Below are positions 11,926-24,629 of a stretch of DNA of 64,000 nt, piece after piece. The DNA comes from Limanda limanda. Lineage: Eukaryota > Chordata > Actinopteri > Pleuronectiformes > Pleuronectidae. Within the stretch, counting starts at the first letter, position 1; each line of letters begins with the position of its first letter. Where the stretch lies: positions 5,922,274 through 5,986,273 of the forward strand of contig NC_083642.1 of assembly GCF_963576545.1 (NCBI RefSeq), read 5' to 3'. The position numbers and the translations under genes are program-made. Under the pieces are notes generated by a model that ran no database searches, was not told where the DNA came from, and was given only the letters and a program-made list of their open reading frames with translations.

Positions 11926-12369
11926 TATATTTTCCACCAAGAAGACTGAATATTGACTTTCTTTACGGTTTATTGTTTTACTAACATCACATTAATGTCT
12001 CTGAGCTTTGGGTCATACAGCTCACTTCATATATAGGTTATTCTAATGGACTACATGTTATATTCAGTATTTTTTCAATATTGAAAATTGGGCGATTTTC
12101 TCCACGGAAACAAATGTGATGTGTTAATAGGGCTGAGTAATAAAACACAATTATTACCACTTATTGATAGTTATTTTGTTGTCAGTCATTCGATGCTCAT
12201 AAAGACGACCTTCCCTCAGGAACTAAAATCAACCTTTAGAATTAAAACAATGAGAAATTATGTATATCTTTTGGACTTGCAGTTTTTGAGCCCAGCCATA
12301 CCTGTTAAATAATATATAGTTTATATTTGTTTATGAGGTGACAAATTGTTAGAACTTGTGTGTCATTCA

Positions 12370-12480
12370 CACAGATAGATGATGGATGGATAGATGGACA
12401 TAATTCTTTTTATTGCCAACAATATAAACAGTAAGACAATATACAGGACATATTAAGAATCTCTACAACAAAATACAGCT
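12370..12480 (-). mobile_element. LINE-type 3' tail remnant
   Basis: Short GATA/GATG units are followed by TTCTTTTTATTGCCAACAAT and 'ataaacagtaagacaatatacaggac'. This is the same GATA-plus-TTTATT arrangement as at 4577-5000 and 15436-16110, read as the reverse complement of a retroelement 3' end. Confidence 0.45.
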
Positions 12481-14329
12481 TTTCGTGTATTTCTGTTGCA
12501 CAGGAACAACTCAGCTGTATAACTGTGGCCTGTGGAGTTCAGGGAACACTTCATTCTGTCTCTGCTGCACTTCTTCCACTTCACCTCCTCTGTCATCATT
12601 GCTCCTCGCACTGAAACACCGACCTCATCGGACTGGTCCCGCAGCTGCAGCCCAGTGGAGCTGTTCCTCTGTCTCTTTAAGAGGCAGCGATGCAGCAGAA
12701 GCCTCATTTCATCACCGGGCTCCATGGCTGCAGGATGGACTCTGAGCATCCTCTCCTCCTCCTCCTCCTCCTCCTCCTCCTCCTCCTGCGGGCACCACCG
12801 GCTGGAACCGAGGCTCTTCCACGACGAAGCTCCACCACCTCCACCTGCAGACATGGTAGAGTTCTCATGTTTAATGGAGGCTGAGTCTTCAGGACCAGGG
12901 AGATGTTGTCGTCCTGGTGTATCGGGACACAGCTGGGGACACACTTGTGTTAGTCAGCTGTTTGTGTGTGTCCTGTTTGGAGACTCAAAGAAGAGATGAG
13001 ACTTTCTGCTGGAATCCTCATCATCACCTTCATCATCTTCATCAATCATTCTAGGTAACATTTTTAATTTAATACCATGAAGATTTGTCATCCTTATAAC
13101 TTCTATTCATCATAACATCCCCAGCTGATTTATTATTTCTGCGTATCTTTACGCACAGTTTTCTCCGCCTGCTCCATCCTCCTCTTCGTCCTCCTCCTCC
13201 TCTTCCTCCTCCACAGTAAACACAGGCTCTCTCACTTACGTAACACGATTGCGTATTTCTCACCAATGACGGACCTGCCACTTGTTGCGCAGCCAGAAGA
13301 GACGAGGCGGAGGTTTCCTGTCTCGTTGTCCTAGAATGTAAATATAGGACGATGCTGGTTCGGTGTGTCTGTGTCTGGAGCCTCTTCACTGGTTTATCCA
13401 CCTGCAGGTTGGATCCAGGCCCAGATCAGCAGCTTCCCTATGATCACATCCTGCAGTTAAATGAATTAATGAAATATATAAGTGGTGCTGTGCTTATGGA
13501 AGCAAGAGTGGATTTAAATAATGAATATCCTGTAGGCAACCTGTGAACTTACTTAAGATCCAGATGTTTCAGCGTTTTTCCAAAGATGTTCAACTGGAGT
13601 AGGCTCCTCAACAATATATTTTTCCTCTTGTGCAACAATGTCCTGATTTCAGCTCCATGTTTTTTGGGTTGTTATCATAGACTGGTTGTTCTCCTGTTGG
13701 AGGAGCCATGACAGCTCTCTGACACTGGGCAATCTGATAATAATTCCTGGATAATCTAATTTCTGTTGGACAGACAGGGACTGAGCGTCCTCCATGTGTC
13801 CCAGCAGGGATTCTATTCGATACAGATTATTATTTTTTTCCTTCAGTGAACACACAGCTGATGTGACTGAACCAAAAAAGCTCAGATGGGAGATTCACCC
13901 AGAAGCGTTGTGACTTAGCAACATTTGTTGTTTCTCTTGTAAATGTGGTTTCTTCCTGTGTTTTCATTCAGAAATCGACTGATAGTGAGACAGGACTCTG
14001 TTGTATCTTGATCTTGGAGGATCTTGTTTCTATTTGGAAGTTTTCCACTGTTGATTTTACACAATTCAAACTGTTCTCCCTTTCAATTTGGGGTCAGTTT
14101 TCAATACAGCCTCATGAAACATTAAACGTCCTCATAGTATCAGCAGCTAAAGGCCACGTGATCATTGAGCTGTTGGAGGGGATCTTGCAGCCTTGAGTTA
14201 GCCACTTGTCATCCAGAATATCCATCAGTGTATTCAGCAAGCCAGAAAAAAAATTAAAAAACAAATGTCAACTCTGCACTCATTGTCAACTAATCCCACA
14301 ACAATAAAAAACAACTAGAATGTCATTCA

Positions 14330-14690
14330 GTAGAGAACAAAGCTCCATCAAGGCCCAACAGTTCTCTTAAATCCAATCAAGCAGCACCACAGTGTGAACA
14401 TTACTGAGCCACTTCATATGTCTGACTTTGCTTTGATCAAGATCCATGAATTATTCTCAGGGGAATTGGTTCAGAAAACATTTTATCTCACATTATTAAA
14501 GAAAGTTAAAAACAATCATCCTGGATGTGCCCCCTGATCCAGATCTGTGCACAGATTGAATGGATTCTTCCCTGAGTCATATCGCTTCCTTCCACCGAGT
14601 TTTATGCTAATCTGTCCAGTGCTTTTTGTGCAATGCTGCTAATCACAGACTGATGAAAACATAACCTCCTTGTCAGAGGTAATTCCTTCC
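14330..14690 (-). repeat. 'CCAAGGAGGTT' family repeat
   Basis: Antisense copy with 'gatccagatctgtgc', TAATCTGTCCAGTGCTTTTT, TGCAATGCTGCTAA and the terminal ATAACCTCCTTGTCAGAGG. It is one of the better preserved copies in the window. Confidence 0.6.
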
Positions 14691-15304
14691 TTCTTTCATC
14701 TCCTTAGACAACTTTCCTCCTTTCCTTCTCTTGTCCATGTTGGCTGTGATGCAAACAGAGACACAACAACGAGACGAGGACTGAAATAGGCTGAATCACG
14801 ACAACTTACCTATTTAGACTCTAAGTGTCTGTGCCATTTTGGAACATCTTTGCAGAAAAAAACGAGGATTCAGCTCTTTTCACAGAGGAGGACAGGTTTT
14901 AATCAGCCCAGGAAGAAAAGCATGGATGACAAAGTTTCTCGTGTCATCAGAGTACTCGTGCAGGTCAGGACTTTGCGAGACCAGCTACTGAATCTGACCC
15001 CAGTGACTCCTCCTCACTTTACCAGCCACAGCGTGTCCACTTTCCCTTGCCCTCTGACTCCAGTGAATGTGAAGGTTTGACACGTTTCCCTGCAGCTGTG
15101 CAGACGCAGCTCAGAGCCACAGCTGCACGGACTGTGAACTCGTTCTTTGTGTCAGCACAGAGTCGAGGCTTTATCTGCTGCTCGCCTTCGCTGTCATCCT
15201 TCATCACGCTACTGTCACTGGGTGAAGAAGCACATCATGGCAGAAGACGACCTGTCGTACAATGAATATCTTGTTTCTTTACTGAATGGTGCGGATTCAT
15301 TTGG

Positions 15305-15435
15305 CTCCAGTTGTTAACTCAACCAAGGAGGTTGTGTTTTCATTTTGTCTGTCTATGTGTTGGTTAGCAGGATTATACCAAACCTACTCAACGGATTAGC
15401 ATGAAACTTGGTGGAAGGATGTTTTATGGGTCAGG
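15305..15435 (+). repeat. 'CCAAGGAGGTT' family repeat, 5' part, interrupted by a GATA array
   Basis: Sense copy starting AACCAAGGAGGTTGTGTTTT, then GTTAGCAGGATTATACCAAA and ATGAAACTTGGTGGAAGGAT. It stops abruptly where the GATA array begins, as if another element had inserted into it. Confidence 0.6.
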
Positions 15436-15737
<302 letters not shown>

Positions 15738-16110
15738 GATACTTTATTAATCCCGAGGGAAATTTAGAACATCCAGGAGCTTATACAGTTAACACTTAAA
15801 ACACGTCACTGATATACATACATAAATCACATACGGAGAATATATATACAGATACAGGAATGGGATGCAATGATGTGATTGTGTCAGTGTCCAGTAGGGA
15901 AGTGTTCTTGTGCTGCTGAAGTGGAAAGTACAATAAAAATAGCCATTACATTTTTGGGGCAGATCTGGAACAGGGGACGTATCTAGGATTATTATTGTTA
16001 GTTTTAAGTCTGAAGAATTATAATATAAATACAAGTTTTGGTAAATCTCAATGGAGGTATACGCTCTACTAAGTGACCTTCTAGTTTTGGTATATTTGTC
16101 ATTGTTTATC
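15738..16110 (-). mobile_element. LINE-type 3' end remnant attached to the GATA array
   Basis: The array runs directly into TACTTTATTAATCCCGAGGG, a phrase common at teleost LINE 3' ends, followed by about 350 AT-rich bases without a reading frame. It is probably the reverse complement of a 5'-truncated retroelement whose tail seeded the GATA array. Confidence 0.5.
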
Positions 16111-16221
16111 ATCCTCCATGTCCTTGATTCTCTGGTTCTCTTCCTCTACTTGTCCCAGTTTGGCTGTGAGGGCTCCTAGCGTCTTTCTCTAGAGACACCG
16201 GTGGGGACTTGGAGGTCATCA

Positions 16222-18292
16222 ATGTCTCTCACTCCGAGTCGGAAGCCCTCCTCTGGTCAGCGCAGGTACTGTTGTCTCGCCTCTCCTCTTGAACTCCTGC
16301 ATGACATAGTTGGTTTGCATGTTCGGTGAATGTGTGTGATTTGGTGTCGCCCCTTCAAGGCGCTCGATCGGCACCGGTGGCGGCAGCGCGAAATATTCCA
16401 TCGACACATCTAGTACCCAGACGTACCCTGGGCTGGGCCGGGCAGCAGAGGAGACCCTCATAGCTCGGACGTATCCCACCACACCCAGGTGAGATATACA
16501 GATTCAACAACATCAGCTTCCCCTGTCCACTCTTATTACCGTGGGCACTGATCATTAAACAATTATTGAAGGGTCATTGGGTTGGTTTGCCTTAAACTGA
16601 TCAGCTATATCTTATCTATCTATCTTTCTTTGCCACAGTTGTCAGCTCTCACGTGTGATTAAACAAAGCTAAGTGTGTGTGTGTGTGTTTTTGTTCAGGC
16701 GTCAGGCAAAGCACACAACCTGCAGTGACAACCATGGGATCAGGCCCCCGACCCCGGAGCAGTACCTCACGCCCCTGCAGCAGAAGGAGGTGTGTATACG
16801 ACACCTTCGAGCCCGGCTGAGGGAGAATGTGGAAAGACTCCAGCACAGGTGAGACATTCCTTCATATCACAACCTGCCAAGTTTAATGAGAATATTAGAT
16901 ACGTTTCTTGTTCACTAAACTCACACATTTGGTTTCTGCATAAAATAAATGACTGAAAGTAAAAAGTTAATTAATCTGCTATTCAATTCTTCTTCCCACA
17001 TTGTCAGGGACTGTGAAATAGACGAGTTGCGGACCCAGCTGTACAGGATGCAGGAGGACTGGATCGAGGAGGAGTGCCACCGGGTGGAGGCCCAGCTGGC
17101 TCTGAAGGAAGCCCGCAAGGAGATCCTGCACCTCCAGGAGGTGGTGGAGTCAGGGAGGTCGACCCCCACTGTCCGGGAACCAGACCCCCACGACCACAAG
17201 CCATACTCGGGGCTGCTGGGAGCTCGGCCCTGTGGCAGGTCTCGCTCCTGTGGTTGTTCACCAGCCAGCACTTTGAGCCGCAGCACCCCCCACACCCGCA
17301 TGAGCAGCGAGGCTCTGCACCTGGAGCGAAGCCCCAACGCTCCTGAGGCGGGTGGAGCAACTCGCTCAGCGGGACAAACCCACCTCCTCCTGGAGGCGGC
17401 CCTCCTGTCAGAGCAGCAGCCGGGGCCCCCGGGCCACGCCCGAGGCCCCCCCCGCTCTTCCACCTATGAAAGGCTGTGCAGCGGGGGGGCCGTGTTGCCG
17501 GTCTCACACTCCTGCCACACGCTCAGCAGCAGCTGCAGGTGCAGCGGACACACCTACCAACCCCACCATCACCTGTTCCTGCACTTACCACAGGAGGAGG
17601 TCCCAGTGACAGCAGTGACTCCTCCAGTCCCAGTCCCAGTCCCAGTCCCAGTCCCAGTCCCAGTCCCAGTCCCAGTCCCTGACCCCTCTCCTTCTCCTTC
17701 TCCTGCAGCAGAGAGGAGGCCGGAGGTCCGCTCCCGGGCCTGCAGCCCCACCATGACCTGGCTGTGTGAGGAGAGCAGTGCAGGAGAACTCAGTGTCATC
17801 TCTCTGCCCACAGCAGACGTCAGCCCCTCAGAACCTCATCTGTTCCCATCGTCTCTACCTCCTGCGTCTCCTCCTTCATTCAGCTTAGAGACGCTACCAC
17901 GGGAACCACCGGAGGAGGCGGTGAAGACCCCAGCAGAGCCACACACCTGCCAACCCCACCCCACAGCTCCACTGCCAGTGAGGCAGGAGCCCACGGTCCT
18001 GGAGATGGAGGAGGACGACAGGGAGGAAGGTGAAGGAGCGAGAGAGGACGGGCGTTCCCCTCAGCTGTGCCACTGGAGCCGCTACTTCCTGGTGGATCTG
18101 TTGGCCCTGGCGGTGCCGGTGGTCCCCACCATGGCGTGGCTGTGTCGGGGGGCTCCACGGGAGGTCCTGCCGGTGTATCACATCGGCTCGCTGCTCCGAG
18201 GCTGCTGCGCCGTGGCCCTCCACTCGCTGCGCCGGCAGGGGGCCGGGAGGGGGGGCCGGCCCACGGACATGAACGGAACATCAGCAATCTGA
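16222..18292 (+). CDS. snph: Syntaphilin (4 coding exons)
   Basis: Coding exons 16222-16265, 16360-16488, 16699-16848 and 17008-18292 sum to 1608 bases (535 aa) with matching phases. Syntaphilin anchors axonal mitochondria to microtubules through a C-terminal outer-membrane anchor. Visible features: a basic Ser-rich N terminus; the hallmark CSDNHGIRPPTPEQYLTPLQ and QKEVCIRHLRARL; a coiled coil with MQEDWIEEECHRVEAQLA (about 108-155); a Pro/Val repeat encoded by a CCAGTC hexamer array (17624-17679); and the C-terminal hydrophobic segment FLVDLLALAVPVVPTMAWL (about 468-486) followed by LLRGCCAVALHSLRR. Its paralog syntabulin shares these blocks, but linkage to rad21l1 and fkbp1a, as on human 20p13, supports snph. 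Oddity: the 'DKGLQKYFVDINIQNKKLE' block that follows the coiled coil in mammals is absent, replaced by low-complexity sequence. The ATG is assigned from the N-terminal pattern and splice continuity. Confidence 0.9.
17624..17679 (+). repeat. In-frame CCAGTC hexanucleotide array within snph
   Basis: About nine tandem CCAGTC units encode a Pro-Val run in syntaphilin. Being a multiple of three, length changes would keep the frame. Confidence 0.95.
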
Positions 18293-21200
18293 CTTTAGGA
18301 AAACAACCTCTAACCTCGGCCGGCCTCACAGCAGCAACATGCTGACATCAGATTTTAGTTATAGTCATGTTGCTGATTAGGTTTTTAGATTAAAGCCCTT
18401 GTAGGTTTGTGGACATGCCTTAGACAAGATGATTAGTTGTACATTATTAAATATTTGCATTAATTAACTGTACTGTACTGACTGCTACTGCCTGCAGTTT
18501 CAATGGTTTTCTCTTTATTGCAATTTGCATGTCACCCACCATGTGGTTGGGTTCTCCTGCTTGAATTCAAAAGCCCCAACCTGGATTTTATTTGAAGAAA
18601 ACTACTGAGTTATTTTATTTAAAAAATAGGAGGAAGAGAAATTGTTTGCTGCGGAATATTTCTCCAATTTCATCATAATCATATCACCATAAAAAACATT
18701 AAAAAGTCTATGATTAGTCGACAGACTAATCATGATAGTAAATGGACTTATGGCACAGTGAGTAAAAAGTGAAATGCTATGATTTTGTAATTCCACCCAT
18801 GAAAATACTGAATGTTTTAAAGCTTTTATGTTCTCAAAGCTCGAGCATGTGCATCAAATCTAGTTCTCAGGTGCAAAACAGACAGATCAGTGATATTTTG
18901 AGTTTAAAACTCTACAGACTCTATTTCTTTGCATTTTCCCTGAACATCCACACTACTTATTCATTTACGGAGAATCAATGACCAAAATAAATAAAAAATG
19001 GAGGCGTGGCCCCATTCATTTTTCACATAACGGAGATAATGATGAACTCATGAAAGCTCAGATCTTTACAGCAGATCAGTCTTTGTTGCAGATTAAACAT
19101 AAATATATACGTGACGTCCTTAAATTAACCATCTAGTTACATCTCTTCAGTTCCATGTTTCTATACAAATTTAGAGGAGAGGTATTTAGATTTAACATCC
19201 ACTGCTTTGTGATCCACACAGCTGAACGAATGAAGGATAAACAGTTTTTTATATCGTGACTTCTACATGAAATGAAAGGTCTTTGCACAGCTGGAAGTAG
19301 GAGAGTTATCCTGCGTGTCAGTGTGGGTTACTTTCACAGCAACGTACTCATATTTATAACCATGTACAATTTGTATCATAGACTTTACAAGTGGCCCTTT
19401 AGTGTGTCGACTAAAATATTGTATGTACAGTAGATTTCAGCCTTATTGTGGGAAAAAAGGGAAATGTTTTAGCTTTCAGGGAACTTTACCATAAGGTTTT
19501 ACTAGTTTGATCAATGATGAGGCTGAATGTCACTCAGCAGAGCGCCTAGGCCCAACAGTCTCCTTATTAAACCACTTTAAATTCACCTAATCCAGATTTT
19601 TATTTGGATCTTCACACACTCAAAGATATCAGTCCCCTAAACACGTCTGAGCCATGAACTTTTTTCTGAGATAACAAAAATTTTAGGTCCAAACCTCTGG
19701 ATCCGTATCCAGATTCTAAAATGGTTTTCCCGGACGTACACTGCATTCTTCCACCAAAGATTAATGGTAATCTGTCCAGTGATGTATATGTAAACCTGCC
19801 AACAGATAAACACAGACCCGAATATAACCTCCTTTGCGGAGGAGAGTAATTTATCTCTGGTCGGATCGAGACATTCGTGATGGAGTGTTTCCTTATTTTC
19901 AGTTTCAAAAGTGGTATTTCTGGATTTGTTTACACCTTCTATCACTCATCCTCCTCCATGTGTGTGTTACTACATAACCTGGACTTTCCAACAGCCTGTA
20001 CTGAACATGCAATTGTAATGAAGCAGTGATTTATTATCAGGAAGAAGACACTAGTATTGCAAAATGCCCTGAATGTTTTTTTTCTCTTCTTGGAAAATAA
20101 AAGTTGCTTCATACCTCCTCTTTTTATGATATCAGTGTATTGCAATACCGTCATGTATTCATTCATTTAAAGGGAACACTGAGGTTAAACACTGAGATAC
20201 AACCACACAAAGGGAAGGAAGAAATAGCAATTTGTGTTAAAAGTACTCTTTTAATGTGTTTTGAGGAAGGAACAGACCTTTTACAACATCCACAGCTTGT
20301 TACACACAACTCCTTCAAATAAAGAGAACCACAAACCCCAAGATGTGCCGACAAATCTGTAGGGGGGGGGGGACTTGCCATGCAAATTTAGAAACCTTTA
20401 ACCAGAGACCAAGTATTTTCTCGTAAGACCTTCTTTTGGCTTTTTACACATGACCAACAAGACAAATAATGTCCAGCTGTGAACGTTCGAGCAGTTAAAG
20501 TCATTTTTACTCTTATAAATTAACAATTGATGCTTCAGCATAGACAAATAAAAATCCTACATCTGCAGAGACACGTGGGTTGTTAATGGCAATAATGTGC
20601 TTGATTCACAAAACCCTGATTAAAAATGTCTTTTCTATTATCTCTTCTAATTTCGTCCGACAAATATCACAAAAGGTCATCGGTGGAAACATCCTTTCGT
20701 GTCAAACAATTCATTCTGATTTTTTATTCAAGACAATTCATTACCTGCAATCGATACACTTTTAGTATAAAGGCCACAGAGCCACAGGAGTGAGACTGAT
20801 TCGATAGTTCTGACACTTCATCCAGCACCTGGACTTGATGGCCACAATTTGTAAAAATTTTAAGTCAAAGAAAAAATAAAACATTACCATAAAAATACAC
20901 AACATAATTTGACAAAATACATTGGATGGGATGGCCTATGACTTATTACTGTATGTAATCTAAAGTATAGTATGAGGGATACACGTTTTAAAGCAAGTGA
21001 CACAAACTTAATATGAGTCTAGATGGAAAAGGAGAGTGAACTAGTGAATAGGTCCTATGCAGGAATCAGAAGCAGGAATCAGCTGTTACAGTTTTTCCTC
21101 CATGTTCCCGAGATAGGAGTCAACCTGCAGTGAAGAGGAGACGGGTCTTACTGACGTGATTAAGGCGGAGAGGAGATTACACCACATGGAGACTAAAGCC

Positions 21201-21458
21201 TGTTATGCTCATACCACTTAATCTCTCGACAACTCTGGGTAAATTACACAGGCTAAATGTACAGTCGCTGTTTTATTATGGGCTGGGTAATAAATGGAGA
21301 ACCAGTGTCGTTTATCACTTTAAAGCATTTGCACTTTAAATTAGATTAACCCAGTCGATACGGAATATGATGCAGGGAATAAAAATGATTATAAAGATGA
21401 TTAAAAACCACTCACCCTGAAAATTTGAGTGGAATTTAACAAAGTGAGTGCACGAGTT
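18293..21458. other. Convergent 3' region between snph and fkbp1a
   Basis: snph and fkbp1a point toward each other, so this stretch should hold both 3' UTRs. ATTAAA at 18389-18394 may end snph. TTTATT at 21272-21277 reads AATAAA on the minus strand and may end fkbp1a, though a longer 3' UTR cannot be excluded. A repeat copy lies at 19500-19850. No coding exon is evident. Confidence 0.5.
19500..19850 (-). repeat. 'CCAAGGAGGTT' family repeat
   Basis: Antisense copy with AGGCCCAACAGTCTCCTTAT, TTTTTATTTGGATCTTCACA, AAAGATATCAGTCCCCTAAA, TAATCTGTCCAGTGATGTAT and the terminal ATAACCTCCTTTGCGGAGG. Confidence 0.6.
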
Positions 21459-24444
21459 TCAGGCCTCCAGACTGAGCAGCTCCACGTCGAAGGTGAGAGT
21501 GGAATCCGGCGGGATGATCCCCGGGTGTCCTTTGTTGCCGTAAGCGAAGTCTGGCGAGCAGGTCAGCTTCGCCCTCTGGCCTACGCTCATCTGTGGAGAG
21601 ATGGACAGGTTTCTTCCATTATAACAACACAACATATTACACACCTGTGTGTACACAACTAGGGGCTGCACCCAACAGTAAGTTACATTATTGATTAAAC
21701 TGCCAATTGTTTTCATTCACTTTGATTAGAAAACGTCAGAAAAGAGCAGAAGACTTGACTTGTAACTTTCAACATCCTAAAGGAGACATTTTCCAATGTC
21801 TTGTTATGTCTGATAACTTCATTCATACGCAGCTAAAACCACCAATCACCACATCAGCTCATGCTCTAATACACTCAGCGACATGTCCATTAAGTCATCT
21901 TCATCGTCATGATGACCTTCAATGACACACAATATCTTAGCTTCATTTTTGTACAGCAGGAGGACCTTGGCAAACAGGGAGTTTCTTATAGTGGACGGAC
22001 ACAGCAGATGGACACAGAGGAGGATTTCATGTCTTTCTGTCTGTTCTTATCACGTTTTATGAAGCACCTCTTTGTATTAGCTCTGGCATGTCTTCTTTTT
22101 TCATATCATGTGTTATGCAACGCCTCTTTGTATAAGTTCTGGCTTTTGTGAACTTGCGGGAGGTTGTTCCACTTTGAGCACCCGTGCTTGTTGTATAAAC
22201 TCTGCAGAGCTTATTATAATAAAGACTCAAAAGCAACTCCAGTCTGAGAAATTCATTATTTCAAATCTCAAGATGAATTTCTATCACATACAGAAGTGGA
22301 GACATGGAAATGAAGATGTGTCGTCCATCTTTATTTACAGTCTATGAGAAAAGCGGCTAAAACAAAAGCACTAAAACAACTGTCTGGTAATGAAGGGTAT
22401 AATGTTTAGTATCAACAAAAAGCTCCAGCTCACCTGCGCTACTCCTTCCTCCCAACCACGGATCACCTCCTGGTTACCGATCTTGAACTTGAACGGCTTC
22501 CCCCGGGACCGCGAGGAGTCGAACACTTTCCCGTCTGCCAGCGTGCCTGATGAGAAACCAAGAGAAAGGAAGCTGTTCCATGATTTGGGGCTGATGCTGA
22601 GTCCCACCTTTCTGGATCCAGGGGTGGATGAAGTAAATACAACAGTATAACAATTAAATCAACATTCTTTTACATGTAAAATCCCTGTATTCAAAAGGTG
22701 TAGTTCAGTTAAAAGTGCCCAATACTGGCGTTGGATCCCTCGGATGTATCTCAGGGGATCATGAGAAAAACAGGAATGAAGAAAAACAAAGTCCTGCTAC
22801 TTAAACTTGTTTTTAGCTCCGACACTTTTCCTTAATCCTAAGAAATACCGTACATTTTTCCCTCTTTGAGGCATTTACAGTTCAAATCAAATGTTCTAGA
22901 AGATGCGTCTCTTCTAGAACAGTGCTTGGGTGGATGAGATTTTTCTTTTTGTTAAGAAAAGCTCTGTTTTAGTAAATACCTGTGTATGTGTGCAGTTAGC
23001 CTAACGCTGGCCGACAGCTGTCTGCAGATGTGTTGTCAACACAGACAGGTTCATGTGGCGTTTGTGCTGAGCTTAACTATTATGTCTACAACTATGCATG
23101 ATGATGATGATGATGATGCCTTTTTGTGTGTCAGGTCATGGTGTCATTGTTTTGCACACGAAGGCCTGAATAAATCATTAGTCCTGCTTCATTTGCACGG
23201 AAAACAAATATCACTGGGAAATGGATTAACAACCTGGATGTTATGTGCATTTTACACAACTTTATATTGAAGAAAATAACTTTTTTTAATATCAGTCTAA
23301 AGTTACTGAATCTCACAAAATCTTGTACATTCTGGAAAGAAAATCTGGATATTAGTGCCAACAACCAGCGCTGATGTCGAGGACCAACATGTTTATACGA
23401 GGGTTGAACTTGACCTTCCTCTTGACCTTATTGTTATGATTGTGACACTTTAAAAATTGAACTGAACCTTTTATTTTAGTTCAGTCATTATTTTTGCCAT
23501 GGATCCATGTGAAGCACGTTGTCACCTTGTTTACAAATAAAGTTATCATTACTTTAAGAGCTTAACGTGAGGTTATGTATTGATTTTTATGTAAATATGA
23601 ATAAAAACCTGCAGCTGTCAGATTAATGCAGTAGAATTTAAAGTCAGTGAAGTATCACTTCAATGCAGAAACACTCCAAGTACCTCTACCGTGTACTTTT
23701 TACTGCAAACTTCTGATTTTTGGAAACGTAAAGTACTTCAGTAGATGTACTCCGTTACTTTTCTCCCCTGTCTGAGCCCAGCAGCCTTAACGGTAACTCG
23801 GAGCTAACGTTAGCCAGTTAGCATCCTGGGGCTGGGTTAGCTTAACGTCGGGCGGCTGACAGCGGCTTCGGCACAGTTATCCCGGGTACGACACGTCCCC
23901 TCCTCCGTGTCCCGAACCACGACAACACACAGAGGTTTAAATAAACACAATACGGTGCTTATTAAACACACAAGAATCCCTGTTAGCTTCACGTTAGCTT
24001 CACGTTAGCAGAGCAGTGTCAAGAAGCTGTGTGTTAGCCAGCAGGAGCATTAGCTTCGATGCTAACCAGCAGAGCACAACCAGGGGGGCTTGTGCTTCAC
24101 CCCAAACCAACGGGACTCTCACGCCTGTAACCGGGACACATGCTCGGATTTATAACCCGGTTCAGGCCCGGGTCCTCCGGCTCCAGCCCGGCTCTATCCC
24201 GGCTCCAGCCCGGTTAGCCCCAGCGGTGCTCCGGCTCCCTACTCACCGACATAGTGCACCACGACGCGCTGCCCCTTCTTGGGAAATGTCCGCCCTGGAA
24301 CCGGGAGAGAAACGGGAGAGAAGCGGGTTAAAAGATAAAGAGATCGCAGGTGGACGGAAGGTGGACACACACGAAGCTTGAAGAACATCCACAGTTTATA
24401 TTCTCACCGTCTCCAGGAGTTATGGTCTCGATCTCTACCCCCAT
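21459..24444 (-). CDS. fkbp1a: FKBP12 peptidyl-prolyl isomerase (4 exons)
   Basis: Minus-strand exons 24408-24444, 24247-24294, 22434-22546 and 21459-21590 encode 109 aa (human FKBP12 has 108). It is a cytosolic prolyl cis-trans isomerase, the receptor for FK506 and rapamycin, a subunit of ryanodine-receptor complexes and a brake on type I TGF-beta receptors. The protein starts [13 protein letters not shown]. It keeps the aromatic pocket: Tyr in VVHYVG, Phe-Asp in KVFDSS, Phe in FKFKIG, Trp in [11 protein letters not shown], Tyr in [14 protein letters not shown] and Phe in LTFDVELL. One extra C-terminal Ala follows LSLE. Splice phases agree at all junctions. Intron 1 is only 112 bases. Its position next to snph matches human 20p13. 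Confidence 0.97.
21655..21800 (+). repeat. Degenerate dispersed repeat in fkbp1a intron 3
   Basis: ACTAGGGGCTGCACCCAACA, then ATTATTGATTAAACTGCC and AAAACGTCAGAAAA, recall a widespread teleost repeat built on 'ggggctgca...cgattattt...gattaa...tgtcagaaaa'. A related copy may lie at 48930-49145 in the opposite orientation. Confidence 0.4.
23790..24240 (-). promoter_or_regulatory. CpG-richer stretch with GTTAGC clusters in fkbp1a
   Basis: Many GTTAGC/GCTAAC words (for example GCTAACGTTAGCC near 23808) and repeated CACGTTAGCTT units occur here, followed by GC-rich direct repeats of 'ccggctccagcccgg' (about 24175-24215). It lies in fkbp1a intron 2, within 700 bases of the start codon, and resembles the stretch just ahead of rad21l1. 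A promoter-proximal regulatory role is inferred only. Confidence 0.35.
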
Positions 24445-24629
24445 CTTGGCTCCTCGGTTTCCTTCCTCTCGACCACCGTACAATGCGAGTGGAGGAAGGG
24501 GGGCAGGGGGGGTGGTGGTGGGCACCAAGTCACCGTGTGTGTGTGTGTGTGTGTGTGAGAGAATGCATGGAAGTCAATGCAAAGTCCTAATAAGCACAGC
24601 TGCACAAACTTAAATGTGTGTTTTTATCA

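Noticed and set aside
12453..12944. A 163-codon minus-strand frame with a poly-Glu run
   Set aside because: The Glu run is a GAG repeat, and the flanks match no known family and show no splice support. The patch is instead reported as an unassigned finding.
16921..17507. Long minus-strand frames opposite snph
   Set aside because: They are antisense shadows of GC-rich coding exon 4.
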